In this document: piece by piece, positions 53,513 through 63,664 of the stretch
Numbering within the stretch: the first letter of the stretch is position 1
Layout of the letters: every line of letters starts with the position of its first letter
Assembly: GCF_041296385.1 (NCBI RefSeq)
Contig: NW_027184083.1
Span: 1-64,000 of the forward strand
Direction: 5' to 3'
Length of the DNA stretch: 64,000 bases
From: Aphelocoma coerulescens
Lineage: Eukaryota; Chordata; Aves; Passeriformes; Corvidae
The notes under the pieces: model-generated
Told to the model about the DNA's origin: nothing
Database searches by the model: none
The model's input: the letters and a program-made list of their open reading frames with translations, nothing else
Position numbers and translations under genes: made by a program

Positions 53513-55493
53513 GCCCTGGTTATCATTCTTTCCCTGGCCGTACATGCTCTAGGTACCTTCAAGGGGATCTGACATATCATCTTCTCTTCTGTAATACTTG
53601 GCAGCTCGGTCACTGGAGGCTGAGGCTACTTTCACCTTAGCGGAACCCCTTCGGTTAGTACCTCCCTCCTTGAGTTCACGCACCCGCGCTGCCAGGACAA
53701 AACTGGGTTTCCCATCCCACCTTCTCATGTCTTCCCCATGCTCACACAGGAAAAACCACAGCTCAGCTCGTGGGGTGTACCCTCTCTCTGTAGCAGGGGG
53801 ACGATGGGCTCTGACTTGGTGGCCTCTGACTCGCACTGGTGCCACACTGATCTTCCTCATCTCCTCCCTCATCTCCTTCATCTCTTCTTTGAGGTCCTGG
53901 ACCAGAGCAGAGACATGAGCTTTCAGAGGGCCATTGACCATACTGTCATAATTCCTGAGCTTGTTGGCGACAGAGCCCACTGTCAGCATCAATCATTGCA
54001 ATGAAGGTGGTGTATTGCGGTGGCCCTAGCTTTGCCCCGTTCCACATCATCTGTCCTGTGCACTTGACCTTATTGGGGTCATTATCACGCTGTCCATCCC
54101 TCCCAAAGAGTACCTCTAATACTTCCACCTCGCTTAGCTGCTAGATCCCTTCCTCAAGTGTCTTCCACTGCATTCTATGATGGTACTCCTGCATTCTTTC
54201 TTTCTGAATGAACCTTTCTCTCACACTCATTATGAGTCGATCCCAGAGAGAAAGGGGTCCTGGCTCCCTCACAAATATCTGGTCCACACCTGGGTCCTGG
54301 GTCAACGGTCCCAGATACCTTGCCTCACCACTATCCAGTTGCACACCTGTGCCCATAAGGTCCCAAACCCGAAGCAGCCAGGTTTTTCAAGGCTCACGCC
54401 CCCTTCGCACAATGTCTTTTCGCATACCACGGAGACTGTCGTACGACAGGGACTCAGTGATGATTTCTGGCTCTGGCTCTCCTGCTGGTTTTGAGGGCCC
54501 TGGCTCCCCGTCATCATTAACTGGTCATACTGATTTGGTCTTATACTTCCTCCTTTGCACAGGGGTGACAGCTGCTTGCTGTGGTTGTCCTTGTGGTTCA
54601 GCTGAAACCTGGACGGTTGTAACATCTGTGGGTTCCACTGCTGCACCATCGGACTCACCCTCTTTGGGGCAGGGAGAGGGTTTTTCACTAGCTGAGGAGG
54701 TGTATTCCCTTAGCACTTGGCATATCTCCTGGCGCACCTGGCCCATCTCCTGGCATATCTCCTGGCGCACCTGGCCCATCTCCTGGCACATCTCCTGCAT
54801 CCCCTTCACCAGTACCCCCACCCAGTTCGGGTAGTCCATTTCCGAGGTGGGCTGTTGGGCAGTATCAGGCTGCGGGGCAGGGTCAGGCTGTGGGGCAGGA
54901 TCTCTAGTGTCTGGGGCTGTGTCAGATTCTGGGGCTGGATCAGGCTCTGGTGCAGGATCTCTAATGTCTGGGACCGTGTCAGGTTCTGGGGCTGGATCAG
55001 GCTCTGGGGTAGGATCTCTAGTGTCTGGGGCCGGTGTCTAGGTAGTTATCCAAGCCAATCTCAACTTATCCCTGAGTGCTAAATAGAGTAGGCCTACCAG
55101 CACCAGTTGGTTAGTACTCAGAGCGAATCTAAACCCTTTGAAAATTGTTGGGGTGTGCCCAAAGAACTGGTTGAGGGCTTGGGAGAAAACTTCCCCTGGT
55201 GTCATTTCCTCACAGAAGGTACCATTTTTAACATAACCCCAAAAACATGCCCGTGGTATGTGATAGCCCTTTATCCATGTACCCACATTCCGGAGGAAGT
55301 TAAAAACCCATGAATTCCTCACCTTCTCGACCCATAGCGGGAACTGGATAACAGCAATGGTAGCCTTAGTCAGAGGACCCATGTTTAGGTAAGGAGCTGC
55401 AAAGGGGAAGAATATAGCCACGACCACCTGCCACCCGAAACAGGGTAAACTAGACCACATAGTGCTGCCTAGCAAGGTTCCTATATCCAGCAT
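53510..55493 (-). pseudogene. ERVL-3 gag with membrane leader and repeat linker, broken
   Basis: The frame starts at 55493 with a 151-residue leader having hydrophobic segments near residues ~22-36 (VVVAIFFPFAAPYL) and ~130-142 (LVLVGLLYLAL). A single TAG at 55038-55040 ends it; the same frame continues into a Pro/Asp/Glu repeat linker (54850-55030, PEPDPAPEPDT-type units) and a helical EICQEMGQVRQ repeat. Stops and shifts follow near 54525 and 54400. The Fv1-like capsid region (54356-54141) and the C-terminal block (YTPRAELWFFLCEHGEDM, 53992-53549) are recognisable. A premature TAG sits at 53549, before the gag stop at 53510. No zinc knuckle. Confidence 0.82.
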
Positions 55494-55535
55494 ACAAGAT
55501 TAAGTTATCCAGGAACTGTTATTCCTTTTTCACCG

Positions 55536-56014
55536 AGTGGAAGGTATCTTTTCAGCTTTATACAGGCTAGCGCTTTTATTTCAATGCCTTAGAAAGCCTC
55601 GAGCAGCCCAGAGAGGCAGCACGGTCGATCTAGCACTTTAGTAGCTCTAAATCGGTACCTGTATCAGCTGCAAAGCAAATACCATCAGCAGAAGCAAAGA
55701 GGGAGAAATATAGCTCCCTGCCTGCTCAATTTCCTGCAGTTAGAAGCTTTCAAAATGAGACAGACAACCACATGTTCACAGGAAGATAGCTGAGCTGAGA
55801 GAGAGGGCGGAGCCTCCCCTCGACCATCTTTTATTCGGAGAAGGGGAAAGGGGAGGACTGGGGGCGGACCCGGGGCGACTGGCCAATCAGACACTGCTAA
55901 AGAGTTTGAGTTACATTTGGTTTTGCCCACGCTTAGAACAAAGGAGCTTGGAGCACATGGGCAGGAGCACATGTCTTTGGGAGGGGGAGGGGAAGCTCAG
56001 AACAGGCAGCAACA
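55536..56014 (-). mobile_element. 3' LTR of the antisense class II provirus
   Basis: On the minus strand it starts TGTTGCTGCCTGTTCTG and ends GATACCTTCCACT (terminal base changed). TTCTCCGAATAAAAGATGG is the polyadenylation signal. Confidence 0.92.
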
Positions 56015-56040
56015 ATTCCCTATTTTTTTTTCTTTCAAGC
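56015..56040 (-). promoter_or_regulatory. Polypurine tract of the antisense class II provirus
   Basis: The minus strand reads GAAAGAAAAAAAAATAGGGA just before the 3' LTR. Confidence 0.8.
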
Positions 56041-56182
56041 TGGGTTGTAACTCTTAGTAACTTAAAAGTGCATAGAACAGTAACAAAACAGCAGTGCAAA
56101 ACATATTTGAAATCTATCGTCCCTAAAACTCGATAGTACCCAGGATGCCTTTAAACTAGTTCTCCAGTCAAAACTCAGGGGG

Positions 56183-58992
56183 TTAGTCAGGACATCTATG
56201 GTATGGAGTATCAGGACGAAGACTTACAGAGTACAGTGCAAAACCTGAGTGCAAAACAGTGCAACTTAAGGGATTAACATCAAAATGTGCAGTAGGGGGA
56301 TTACATGAGGGTGCAAAATCAGGATCCTTTTTACGGCGTCTCTTCCAGGAGGCAGTTTTAACCTCCTTAATTTTTGAGGAAGTGACATAAGGTTTTACCC
56401 ATTTCCCTGGGATCCATCTCAGTCCTTGAGGGGTAGATACACTGGCATACCCACATCCCCAAGTTACAAGTTTGTATGGTCCTTGGATTTTTTGAGTCTC
56501 TGGGTCCCAGATCAGGACTTCTGGATTTTCCTTCAGTTTCTGTCTCCCGGTGTTCTGGAAATGACGATAGATGGGAGGGTTTGGATCCTCAAAGGTGCCA
56601 TTCAGGAAGTTTATGGTAAACAGTGCTTTGCTGAGTCTGAGGACAGGTGAGTTGAGTTTGGTGGTCCCTGATTGTTGTAGCAGCATTCGCTTGAGGGTTT
56701 GATGGGCACATTCAACAATGCCTTGTGCAGTTGGGGAGTGAGGAATACCTGTAACATGTCGAAATCCCCACTGCTGACGGAAGTTTTTAAACTCCTGAGA
56801 GGTGTAGGCAGGTCCACTATCAGTTTTTATCTCCTCAGGTATACCGAGCACAGCAAAAGCTTGGACAAGATGTTTTTCAATGTCCTTAGCTTTCTCACCT
56901 GCATGTGCAGAGGCATACAGAGCACCAGAGAAGGTATCAATAGAAACATGAACGTATTTTAATCTCCCAAATTCAGGGAAATGTGTGACGTCCATCTGCC
57001 ACACTTCACCGCTATTAATGCCTCTGGGATTAACCCCATGCCCAGTGATGGAAGCTGTAGCTTCTGGCAGTTGGGACATGTAGCCACTATTGCTTTTGCC
57101 TGCGTCCGCGACAGATGGAACATGCGGATAAGAGCAGGAATATTTTGATGGTACATGGCATGGCTCAATTTTGCCTGTTCGAAAACTTGGGGGAGCTTTG
57201 GTAAGTCGGCTGATAGAACTATGTCTGCTGGCATAGCCAGAGCATCAGCTCTTCGATTACCTTCCGCAATAAATCCTGGCAGGTTTGTATGTGACCTCAC
57301 ATGCATGACAAAATAGGGATGCTCTCTGTGGGAAACTAGATAAATTAGCTTTGAGAGCAAATCATAAATTTTTTTGTTTGAGACGTCTTTTAGGAGAGCA
57401 TGCTCAGCTCTAACAGTTACTCCAGCTACATATGCTGAGTCTGTCACCAAATTAAAGGGTTCTTTGAACCTCTCAAATGCTCTAATGACAGCTGCTAATT
57501 CAGCTACTTGTGGTGATCCTTGGATTACCTTGATGTCAGATTCCCCCTTTTGTGTCTTTGGATTTTTCCATGTAATCACGGACTTTTTGCATTTTCCTGA
57601 GGCAACAGTAAAAATGGTAATCACATCGAGGGGTTTTCTGCTTTGAATCTCTCGAGGGATGAAAGAGAATGCCAGATTAAACATGTTATGTTTTGGGTAA
57701 TGATTGGAGATTTGGCCTGAGTAACTATCTAATGCAAATTGTAAATTTATATTATTTTGGAGTAGGTGATCTAATGCGTCTGTTGTTACAGGTAAGTAGA
57801 TGCATGCAAAGTCACATCCTGCCAGGGTGCGGAGCCTTGCTCTACCCTTCATGATGATTTTTGCTATTAATTCTTGTGGCTGTGTGATGGTTTTAGGAGG
57901 TTGGAGTGGAAGGAAAACCCATTCAATTATGATGAGGGGTTCCTTCTGCTCTTTGTCCCACTGAAATATGAGGCCGTGAAAGCGTGGTACCTTCCCTAGA
58001 ATGACAAGCTTAAAGGGCAGGGAAGGCTGATACCTGTGTGCTTGTCTGGTGGAAATGAGCTTTTGTATCTTTTTGAGAGACTGCCTTGCCTTTTCTGTCA
58101 GGGATCTAGGGGATGCTGGACTGCCTTCCCCTTTTACCAGGTTTGCAATAGGAGCTACATCCTCTGTGGTGAGTCCTAACCAGGACTTTAAATACTTCAG
58201 TGTCCCACAGATCTGTTGCACTTCCTCTAGTGTTTTCGGGTTATTATTAATGGTGACAGGTGCTGGAGTGATAGAGGTTTCTGTGATTTTGAGTCCGAGG
58301 TATTTCCAAGGGCTTGTTCTCTGCATTTTTTCAGGTTGTAATTCAAAGCCCTTGGCCTCTAGGGCCTCAAACACCATGTTAAGTGTCTGCACAAGATACT
58401 GATTATTGGGAGCACACACCAGCACATCATCCATGTAATGTAGGATGATGGCTTTCTCTGCTTTGGCACGGATGGGAGATAGAATTTTAGCAATATACTC
58501 TTGGCAGAGAGTTGGGGAATTTTTCATACCTTGGGGAAGCACAAGCCAATATTAACGTTCAATGGGAGTTTCACGATTAAGAGGTGGTACAGAAAATGCA
58601 AATCAAGGGGCATCTGCAAGATGGAGTGGAATATGAAAGAAGCAATCTTTAATGTCAAGAACAGCTAAATGTCAATGTTGTGGGAGCATTGAAGGTGATG
58701 GCATACCTGGTTGAAGGGGTCCCATGTCTTCAATAACCTTATTAACTTCTCTAAGATCTTGGAGTAGCCTATATTTGTTCTTTCCCGGTTTTTGTATTAC
58801 AAACACGGGTGTGTTCCATGGGCTGTTAGTTGGAACTATATTTCCTTTAGCCAATTGTTCAGCTACTAATGTTTTGAGTGCCTCTATGTTTTCTTTTTTT
58901 AGCGACCACTGGTTAACCCGCACGGGTTCATCTGTTTTCCAAGTTAATTTCTGTGGATGGCACTCTTCTTCAGCGGCCACAAGGAAAAATTT
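56183..58992 (-). pseudogene. Class II pol (RT, RNase H, integrase) with three stops and a frameshift
   Basis: Pol opens in the -1 frame from the heptamer at 58986-58992. The RT start (QWSLKKENIEALK, PWNTPVFVI) runs to 58672, where TGA, TGA and TAA in the same frame interrupt the fingers region up to ~58550. It then continues 527 codons: LPQGMKNSPTLCQ, YMDD (58426-58437), RNase H with FTVASGK (catalytic Asp changed to Val) and DSAYVAGV, HVRSHTNLPGFIAEGN. A one-base shift near 57040 separates integrase (57079 to 56183): WQMDVTHFP, KTDSGPAYT, GIVECAHQTLK and a C-terminal VTWGCGYASV. Confidence 0.92.
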
Positions 58993-59723
58993 TGATGCCT
59001 AGGGGTGATATCAATTTTTGTTCCCCACTGAGGCATGGCATCCCTTCCCCAGAGGGTGAATTTGGTGTCCAGGACATACGGACGAAGTGTCGCTATTTGT
59101 CCTTCAGGACCTTCAATTTGGATGGTGTGTTTGGATTGCATTGCAATTTGGGTACCTCCAATCCCATGTATGATGCCCTGAGATTGTAACTCCCATTGCT
59201 CCGGCCACTTATCAAATGGAATGACAGACACATCAGCACCTGTGTCGATCATTCCCATTATAATGATTTTATGTGATTTGTAAAGGAGCTTACATTCTAT
59301 TATAGGTTTGTCATTTCCCAAAACCTCAGTCCAACAGATGGCTGGGATATGACCATCTGTGGGCAGGTATTTGGGCAGTGGAATGGCCTGTGCAATGACT
59401 TGACCCTTTGGCATGAAGTACGGCAGATATATACGTTGTACAATTAGGTTAGAACACCCGTTCTGATCCACTTTCATGAGTGTGGGTGTAACCTCTACCC
59501 CAGCAGGTGTCTCCCAAGTGTCCCCAATAACAAAAAGGTATGTAGAGTCTTGCGTGTGGTCCACATTCTGGAATGAGATGGGTATTACAGTCTGTTTGCT
59601 GTTGTTGAAATGGTGTGTTTCAGCACAGGTTACCTTAAACCTGAGTCCAGAAGTCCAAGTTGCTTTGTCTGCAGCCCTATTTAAGTCTGAATGCGGAGCT
59701 GTTAGGACACGTAGAGTAGCTAG
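58944..59723 (-). CDS. pro: Class II pro, intact (extension plus aspartyl protease)
   Basis: The frame is open for about 260 codons from the gag-pro heptamer (59723-59729) to a stop at 58944; the first Met is at 59564, but frameshifting rather than initiation is expected. The N-terminal half is a degenerate dUTPase-like extension typical of betaretroviral pro (YFMPKGQVIAQAIP). The protease has MIDTGADVSVIP and TLWGRDAMPQWG. Cleavage of Gag and Gag-Pol during assembly would be its role. Confidence 0.85.
   Translation of the reverse strand, partial: LATLRVLTAPHSDLNRAADKATWTSGLRFKVTCAETHHFNNSKQTVIPISFQNVDHTQDSTYLFVIGDTWETPAGVEVTPTLMKVDQNGCSNLIVQRIYLPYFMPKGQVIAQAIPLPKYLPTDGHIPAICWTEVLGNDKPIIECKLLYKSHKIIIMGMIDTGADVSVIPFDKWPEQWELQSQGIIHGIGGTQIAMQSKHTIQIEGPEGQIATLRPYVLDTKFTLWGRDAMPQWGTKIDITPRHQNFSLWPLKKSAIHRN
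58986..58992 (-). promoter_or_regulatory. -1 frameshift heptamer, pro to pol
   Basis: AAATTTT in phase (A AAT TTT) on the minus strand. Pol is the -1 frame. The same heptamer type serves type D betaretroviruses at this junction. Confidence 0.78.
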
Positions 59724-61660
59724 TTTCCCTGCTGTTGACCTGGGGAAACACTCTTTGGAGAGTTTTTATCAGCAGTTATAATCGCTCTGCAATTGCGAGC
59801 TACATGTCCCTTTTTATGACAACGATAGCATATAAGGTTACCACGCGATTGAGTTCCCCCTGTACCCATAGCATTCTCCAAAACTTCCCCAACCATCCCC
59901 ACTTTTTTCAAAAAGGGACCAGCTGTGTTCAGAGGCACCTTCTTTGTAAAGACTTCGAGGATGGATTCAACAGTAGGAGGAGGAAGCAGACGGAGAGTGA
60001 GGATGACTTGTTTGCAAGCATCATTCGTATTCACTTGGAGAAGTTCGAGTAGGAGCGCTTGTTGGAGGTCAGGATTAGGGACCTGGGAAGAGACAGCTTT
60101 GCACAAACGGTTATAAAAGTGAATAATATTTTCATTTGGCAATTGCTTGATGGTGGTATAATGAGAGTTAGGAGTTTGAGATGGTAATAATGTTAAGGCC
60201 TTTTCAGCAGCACGTGTGATTTCAGTAAGAACTGGAAGAGGGATAAGCATTGCTTGTTTTTGAGGATTTGCCATATTATTGTCACCAGATAAAAGGTCTA
60301 ATGTGATATAATTATTCTCAAGGTCCAGGTAATTATCTGGAGTTTTCCACAAAATTTTTAATAAATCAGATAAAATTATTTTCCATTGCTTTTTCCACAT
60401 CATAAAATCACCAGGTGTGAGAAGAGTTTGCATCAGTGTAACTAAATCATGAGGTACAAGTAAGTGAGTTGCAAAAGTAGCACTTAAAAGGCTCTTAAAA
60501 TAATTACTATGCATTCCAAACTCCTTAATTGCCTTGCACATATCCTTAATATTAGAATAAGGAAAGGGTTTCCAATCAGGGTTTGCTCCATTGCTAGTAG
60601 GAGAGAGTGTAGTAGAAGCAGTTGGAGTTACTTCCTGGTAGCCATGGGTTCCCGGATTTAGAGAGGTAGTCACAGGATTGTGGGAACCTGGGGCGGGACA
60701 ATGGGAAGCAGGGGCGGGGAGTGGAGGGGCAGGGGCAGGGAGTGGAGGCGGGGACACGGCCGGAGGAGGAGAGGGGTTGGGGGCGGGGTTGTGTGAGCCA
60801 GGGGCAGTACTTGAGCCATGGGCGGGCACAGAGGGAGGGGTGAAAAACGACACTGTGGGGGCGGGGTTTGGGGCGGGGTCAGGTTCTGATGCAGGAGTGG
60901 GAGGGGATGGGGACAAGAAGGGATTTGTGGGGTGGGGGAGAAAGGGATTGTGGGAGGTGTAGTTTGGGGATGAAGGAACATTGCATCCGCCATTATTGGA
61001 GACAAACAAACTCGGAGAAAAGGGGTTGGGGGGAGGGGGTTTTTCCCGGCCTGAGAGCACATGGCAATGGCTGTCCCTGGGAACAAAGAGATCAGGAGAG
61101 AAGGGGTTTTTACGCGCGCTTGAAACATGAGAGCTAGAAACTGGGGACAAGGGAGTGGAGAAAAGGGGTTGGGAAGGTCCTGGGACGGGCTCCGGATTCC
61201 CGTCCAAGGCAGGGTGCTGAGGAAACACGGGTGAGCAAGGAGGACGATAGCTCTCCTGTACTAAAAAGCAGGCTGCTCCAGCTGTGTTTTCCAGCATAGG
61301 GAAAGAGGGGTCGGGGACACAGGGGTTGGAAGAGGGTAAAAGGGAATTAACAGGGAGTTTTTGCAGAGGCTTTTCATGTACTGCCTTTTTCTCTGGCAAA
61401 GTATAACTTAGTAACAGGAGAGGAAAGAATTTTGAAACTGTTTCATCTCCTGCACGCCTAAGAGAGGAGAGTTTCCTACCCACCTTATCCCAAAATTCAG
61501 CAGATCTTATGTCTTCGGAGGTCAGATTAGGAAAGTACTGAAAAAGCCATTGTACAAAAGATTGAACTAGATTTTTAGGGTATTTATGCCCAGTTAAGGA
61601 AAGGTAGCTTTGAACTTGGTGGTATATTTCTCTATGGTGTGCAGAAACTTCAGATCCCAT
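59720..61660 (-). CDS. gag: Class II gag, intact, with a Pro/NPF-rich linker
   Basis: It has 646 codons. It starts MGSEVS, a good N-myristoylation site. Residues ~10-90 are matrix helices. Residues ~100-350 are a Pro/Ser-rich linker with four NPF motifs (185, 212, 238, 246) and no PPxY or PTAP late motif seen. The capsid follows (DWKPFPYSNIKDMCKAIKEFG) with a major homology region (LPNENIIHFYNRL). One CCHC knuckle (CYRCHKKGHVARNC) lies near residue 620, where betaretroviruses usually have two. The frame ends at TAG 59720 directly after the heptamer GGGAAAC. It drives particle assembly at the membrane. Confidence 0.92.
   Translation of the reverse strand: MGSEVSAHHREIYHQVQSYLSLTGHKYPKNLVQSFVQWLFQYFPNLTSEDIRSAEFWDKVGRKLSSLRRAGDETVSKFFPLLLLSYTLPEKKAVHEKPLQKLPVNSLLPSSNPCVPDPSFPMLENTAGAACFLVQESYRPPCSPVFPQHPALDGNPEPVPGPSQPLFSTPLSPVSSSHVSSARKNPFSPDLFVPRDSHCHVLSGREKPPPPNPFSPSLFVSNNGGCNVPSSPNYTSHNPFLPHPTNPFLSPSPPTPASEPDPAPNPAPTVSFFTPPSVPAHGSSTAPGSHNPAPNPSPPPAVSPPPLPAPAPPLPAPASHCPAPGSHNPVTTSLNPGTHGYQEVTPTASTTLSPTSNGANPDWKPFPYSNIKDMCKAIKEFGMHSNYFKSLLSATFATHLLVPHDLVTLMQTLLTPGDFMMWKKQWKIILSDLLKILWKTPDNYLDLENNYITLDLLSGDNNMANPQKQAMLIPLPVLTEITRAAEKALTLLPSQTPNSHYTTIKQLPNENIIHFYNRLCKAVSSQVPNPDLQQALLLELLQVNTNDACKQVILTLRLLPPPTVESILEVFTKKVPLNTAGPFLKKVGMVGEVLENAMGTGGTQSRGNLICYRCHKKGHVARNCRAIITADKNSPKSVSPGQQQGN
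59723..59729 (-). promoter_or_regulatory. -1 frameshift heptamer, gag to pro
   Basis: GGGAAAC in phase (G GGA AAC) on the minus strand, immediately before the gag TAG. It is the canonical type D betaretroviral gag-pro slip sequence. Confidence 0.82.
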
Positions 61661-62038
61661 TATGAAAGCAACACCACTTTAAACCTCAACCCAACTCGCC
61701 AAAAAGGAGGAAAAAAAAGAGAAAGTTTGAACCAGCACCAGCTTAAGACAGGAGCCCCTAAACCAGCAGGGAAATATTCACCAGAATTCTGGGTTTATCA
61801 CAGGAAAGCAGGTCCAGAGAAAAAAAACATGCGAGAAGGGTCTTCTGCTTTCCAGCTGTTCCCTTGCCATGTGGTGTGGGGGAGGTACAGGCTGAGGCTC
61901 TGGGTTCACCTCTTACGCAAAAAGTAACAGCTCGCTACACAGAGCTGGCACAGCAGGACGTGCAGAGCTAACTCCAGCAGACACACAGCTGCCTGGACAC
62001 CCTGAAAGTCTCTCAGAACTGGAGTTCAGAGATAGCAT
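61661..62038 (-). other. Leader of the antisense class II provirus
   Basis: Untranslated sequence between the PBS and the gag ATG at 61660. Packaging and splice signals would lie here; none was identified with confidence. Confidence 0.7.
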
Positions 62039-62049
62039 GTTGGGCGCCA
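62039..62049 (-). promoter_or_regulatory. Primer-binding site, tRNA-Lys-like
   Basis: The minus strand reads TGGCGCCCAAC two bases after the LTR. The first eleven bases match the tRNA-Lys(CUU) complement; similarity then stops. Confidence 0.65.
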
Positions 62050-62051
62050 AA

Positions 62052-62532
62052 TGTGGAAGGTATCTTTTCAGCTTTATACTGGCTAGCGCTTGTATTTCAA
62101 TGCCTTAGAAAGCCTTGAGCAGCCCAGAGAGGCAGCACGGTCGATCTAGCACTTTAGTAGCTCTAAATCGGTACCTGTATCAACTGCAAAGCAAATACCA
62201 TCAGCAGAAGCAAAGAGGGAGAAATATAGCTCCCTGCCCGCTCAATTTCCTGCGGTTAGAAGCTTTCAAAATGAGACAGACAACCACAGATGTTCACAGG
62301 AAGATAGCTGAGCTGAGAGAGAGGGCGGAGCCTCCCCTCGACCATCTTTTATTCGGAGAAGGGGAAAGGGGAGGACTGGGGGCGGACCCGGGGTGGCCGG
62401 TCAATCAGACACTGCTAAAGAGTTTGAGTTACATTCGGTTTTGCCCACGCTTAGAACAAAGGAGCTTGGAGCACATGGGCAGGAGCACGTGTCTTTGGGA
62501 GGGGGAGGGGAAGCTCAGAACAGGCAGCAACA
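62052..62532 (-). mobile_element. 5' LTR of the antisense class II provirus
   Basis: On the minus strand it runs TGTTGCTGCCTGTTCTG to GATACCTTCCACA. It pairs with 55536-56014. Confidence 0.93.
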
Positions 62533-62557
62533 TCACCTCTCTCTCTTAATGCCCTCA

Positions 62558-62577
62558 GGCCCCACGGTTGGGCACCA
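62558..62577 (-). promoter_or_regulatory. ERVL-3 primer-binding site resembling tRNA-Lys(CUU)
   Basis: The minus strand reads TGGTGCCCAACCGTGGGGCC, close to the tRNA-Lys(CUU) complement with one change and one extra C. Confidence 0.65.
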
Positions 62578-62582
62578 AGATA

Positions 62583-63066
62583 TGTCTTGGTTTAGGTCTG
62601 GCATAATTGACAGAGATTTATAGACCTTAAACAAGAAAACTACAAACCTATGTTTTTATATTTTATAAGTAAAAATATGCACTGGGTCTTATGGTGAAGG
62701 GTTTTAAGTGTAAAGATATGATTTTATAGTTTAATTTAAGAATTTAAATGTTATAATAGAAGTATCTGTGTGTACGTGACACGACAAGTTATTGGTCAAG
62801 ACAGCTGCATTGCAGTGACAAAGTATTACAAATGATAGGTTATAAAGTCAAAACAAAGTTTCATTTTAAGTGCCTATTGGATTAGAAAGTTATAAATTGC
62901 TGTGTAGCCCTTTGTCTTGTGACTATTTCTTGTTATGGTGACTTATTACAAAATCTCACACCTCTGGGACTGATGCTTGTTTGTTATTTTAAGTAATAAA
63001 TCATGTATAACTGTGATTGTCCCATCTCTCTTTAATAAGAACTCCGATGACGATGAAGGGCCACCA
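62583..63066 (-). mobile_element. Candidate 5' LTR of ERVL-3
   Basis: On the minus strand it ends AAACCAAGACA a few bases before the PBS, the place of a 5' LTR end. Its start is taken at TGGTGGCCCTTCATCG. It is AT-rich and not similar to the 3' LTR at 47008-47924 apart from the last ~11 bases, so family and exact start are uncertain. Confidence 0.5.
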
Positions 63067-63073
63067 AATTAGG

Positions 63074-63360
63074 CGGCAATCGTTCCCCTGTGCTCTTGCA
63101 CCAAAATTCCTTTAGCATGGCCCTGTTTAACATTCACATACAGCCCAAATTCTTTTTCTGAGTCTGGAAGAGCTAAGACTGCGGCATTAACCAATTCGTC
63201 TTTTAATTTTCTAAAGCTTTGCTCTCCTTCGGATGTCTATACCATGACATTAGGACTGTCTTGGGTTAAAAAGTCATGTAAAGGTTTGGCTGTTGGAGTG
63301 AAAGCTCCTCTGGACTCAGGCCCAGAGGGAAGCCAAAGCACAGGGGTTGAATTAAAACCT
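63074..63360 (-). pseudogene. Class I pol fragment (RT connection region)
   Basis: The minus strand encodes AFTPTAKPLHDFL, then FRKLKDELVNAAVLALPDSEKEF.LYV and ILVQ, which follow the order of the class I RT end seen at 15000-15170. It carries stops and is short. Confidence 0.72.
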
Positions 63361-63664
63361 TTAGACAAGCTGAGATACATGAAGCCACACCAAAGTGAAA
63401 TGGAAATATAGATTTTTTAACTTTTAGTAGAAATATATGCCAAGTGCCTTAAACATTAAAAAGCTGTAGCAGAGACCTTAAACACAGTTCTTGCTGCAGC
63501 AGTGTTACCTTTTCACAGAATTCTTTACTTTAGACAAAATATAGATAGAATTATACTGTTCCCATTTTTTAGATAGAGTGTTCACATAAACAATAAGAAC
63601 TGATAGAAACTGTATACGCAAATCTGTGTAATGCCTATGTAACACTTGTGTAAGACTTACGATT
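63361..63664. other. Unclassified AT-rich sequence
   Basis: No coding or LTR signature was recognised. Confidence 0.45.

Larger units (their letters stand above)
55536..62532 (-). mobile_element. Env-less class II (betaretrovirus-like) provirus in the ERVL-3 leader
   Basis: The minus-strand order is 5' LTR 62532-62052, PBS, gag 61660-59720, pro to 58944, pol to 56183, polypurine tract and 3' LTR 56014-55536. The flanks TCACCG (55530-55535) and TCACCT (62533-62538) are a near-perfect target duplication. Gag and pro are open; pol has three in-frame stops and one frameshift. Only ~170 bases lie between pol and the 3' LTR, so env is absent. The LTRs differ by about 13 sites in 480 by eye. Confidence 0.93.
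47008..63066 (-). mobile_element. ERVL-3: antisense ERVL provirus split by two later ERVs
   Basis: The minus-strand order is a candidate 5' LTR (62583-63066), PBS (62558-62577), leader (62533-62557 and 55494-55535), gag (55493-53510), UAG hairpin, pro-pol (53509 down to 51454, then 49188 to 48096), spacer and 3' LTR (47924-47008). A class II provirus (55536-62532) sits in the leader and the Y-box element (49189-51447) in RNase H. Gag and RT carry stops and frameshifts. The two LTRs are not alike, discussed under findings. Confidence 0.85.

Noticed and set aside
54717..55082. Plus-strand repeats (HLLAHLAHLL and GAGSGSGAGS types)
   Set aside because: They are shadows of the ERVL-3 gag linker repeats on the minus strand.
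63068..63073. ATTAGG as the target duplication of ERVL-3
   Set aside because: It matches the bases before 47008, but the flanks belong to different elements and strands and the LTRs differ, so a chance match is more likely.
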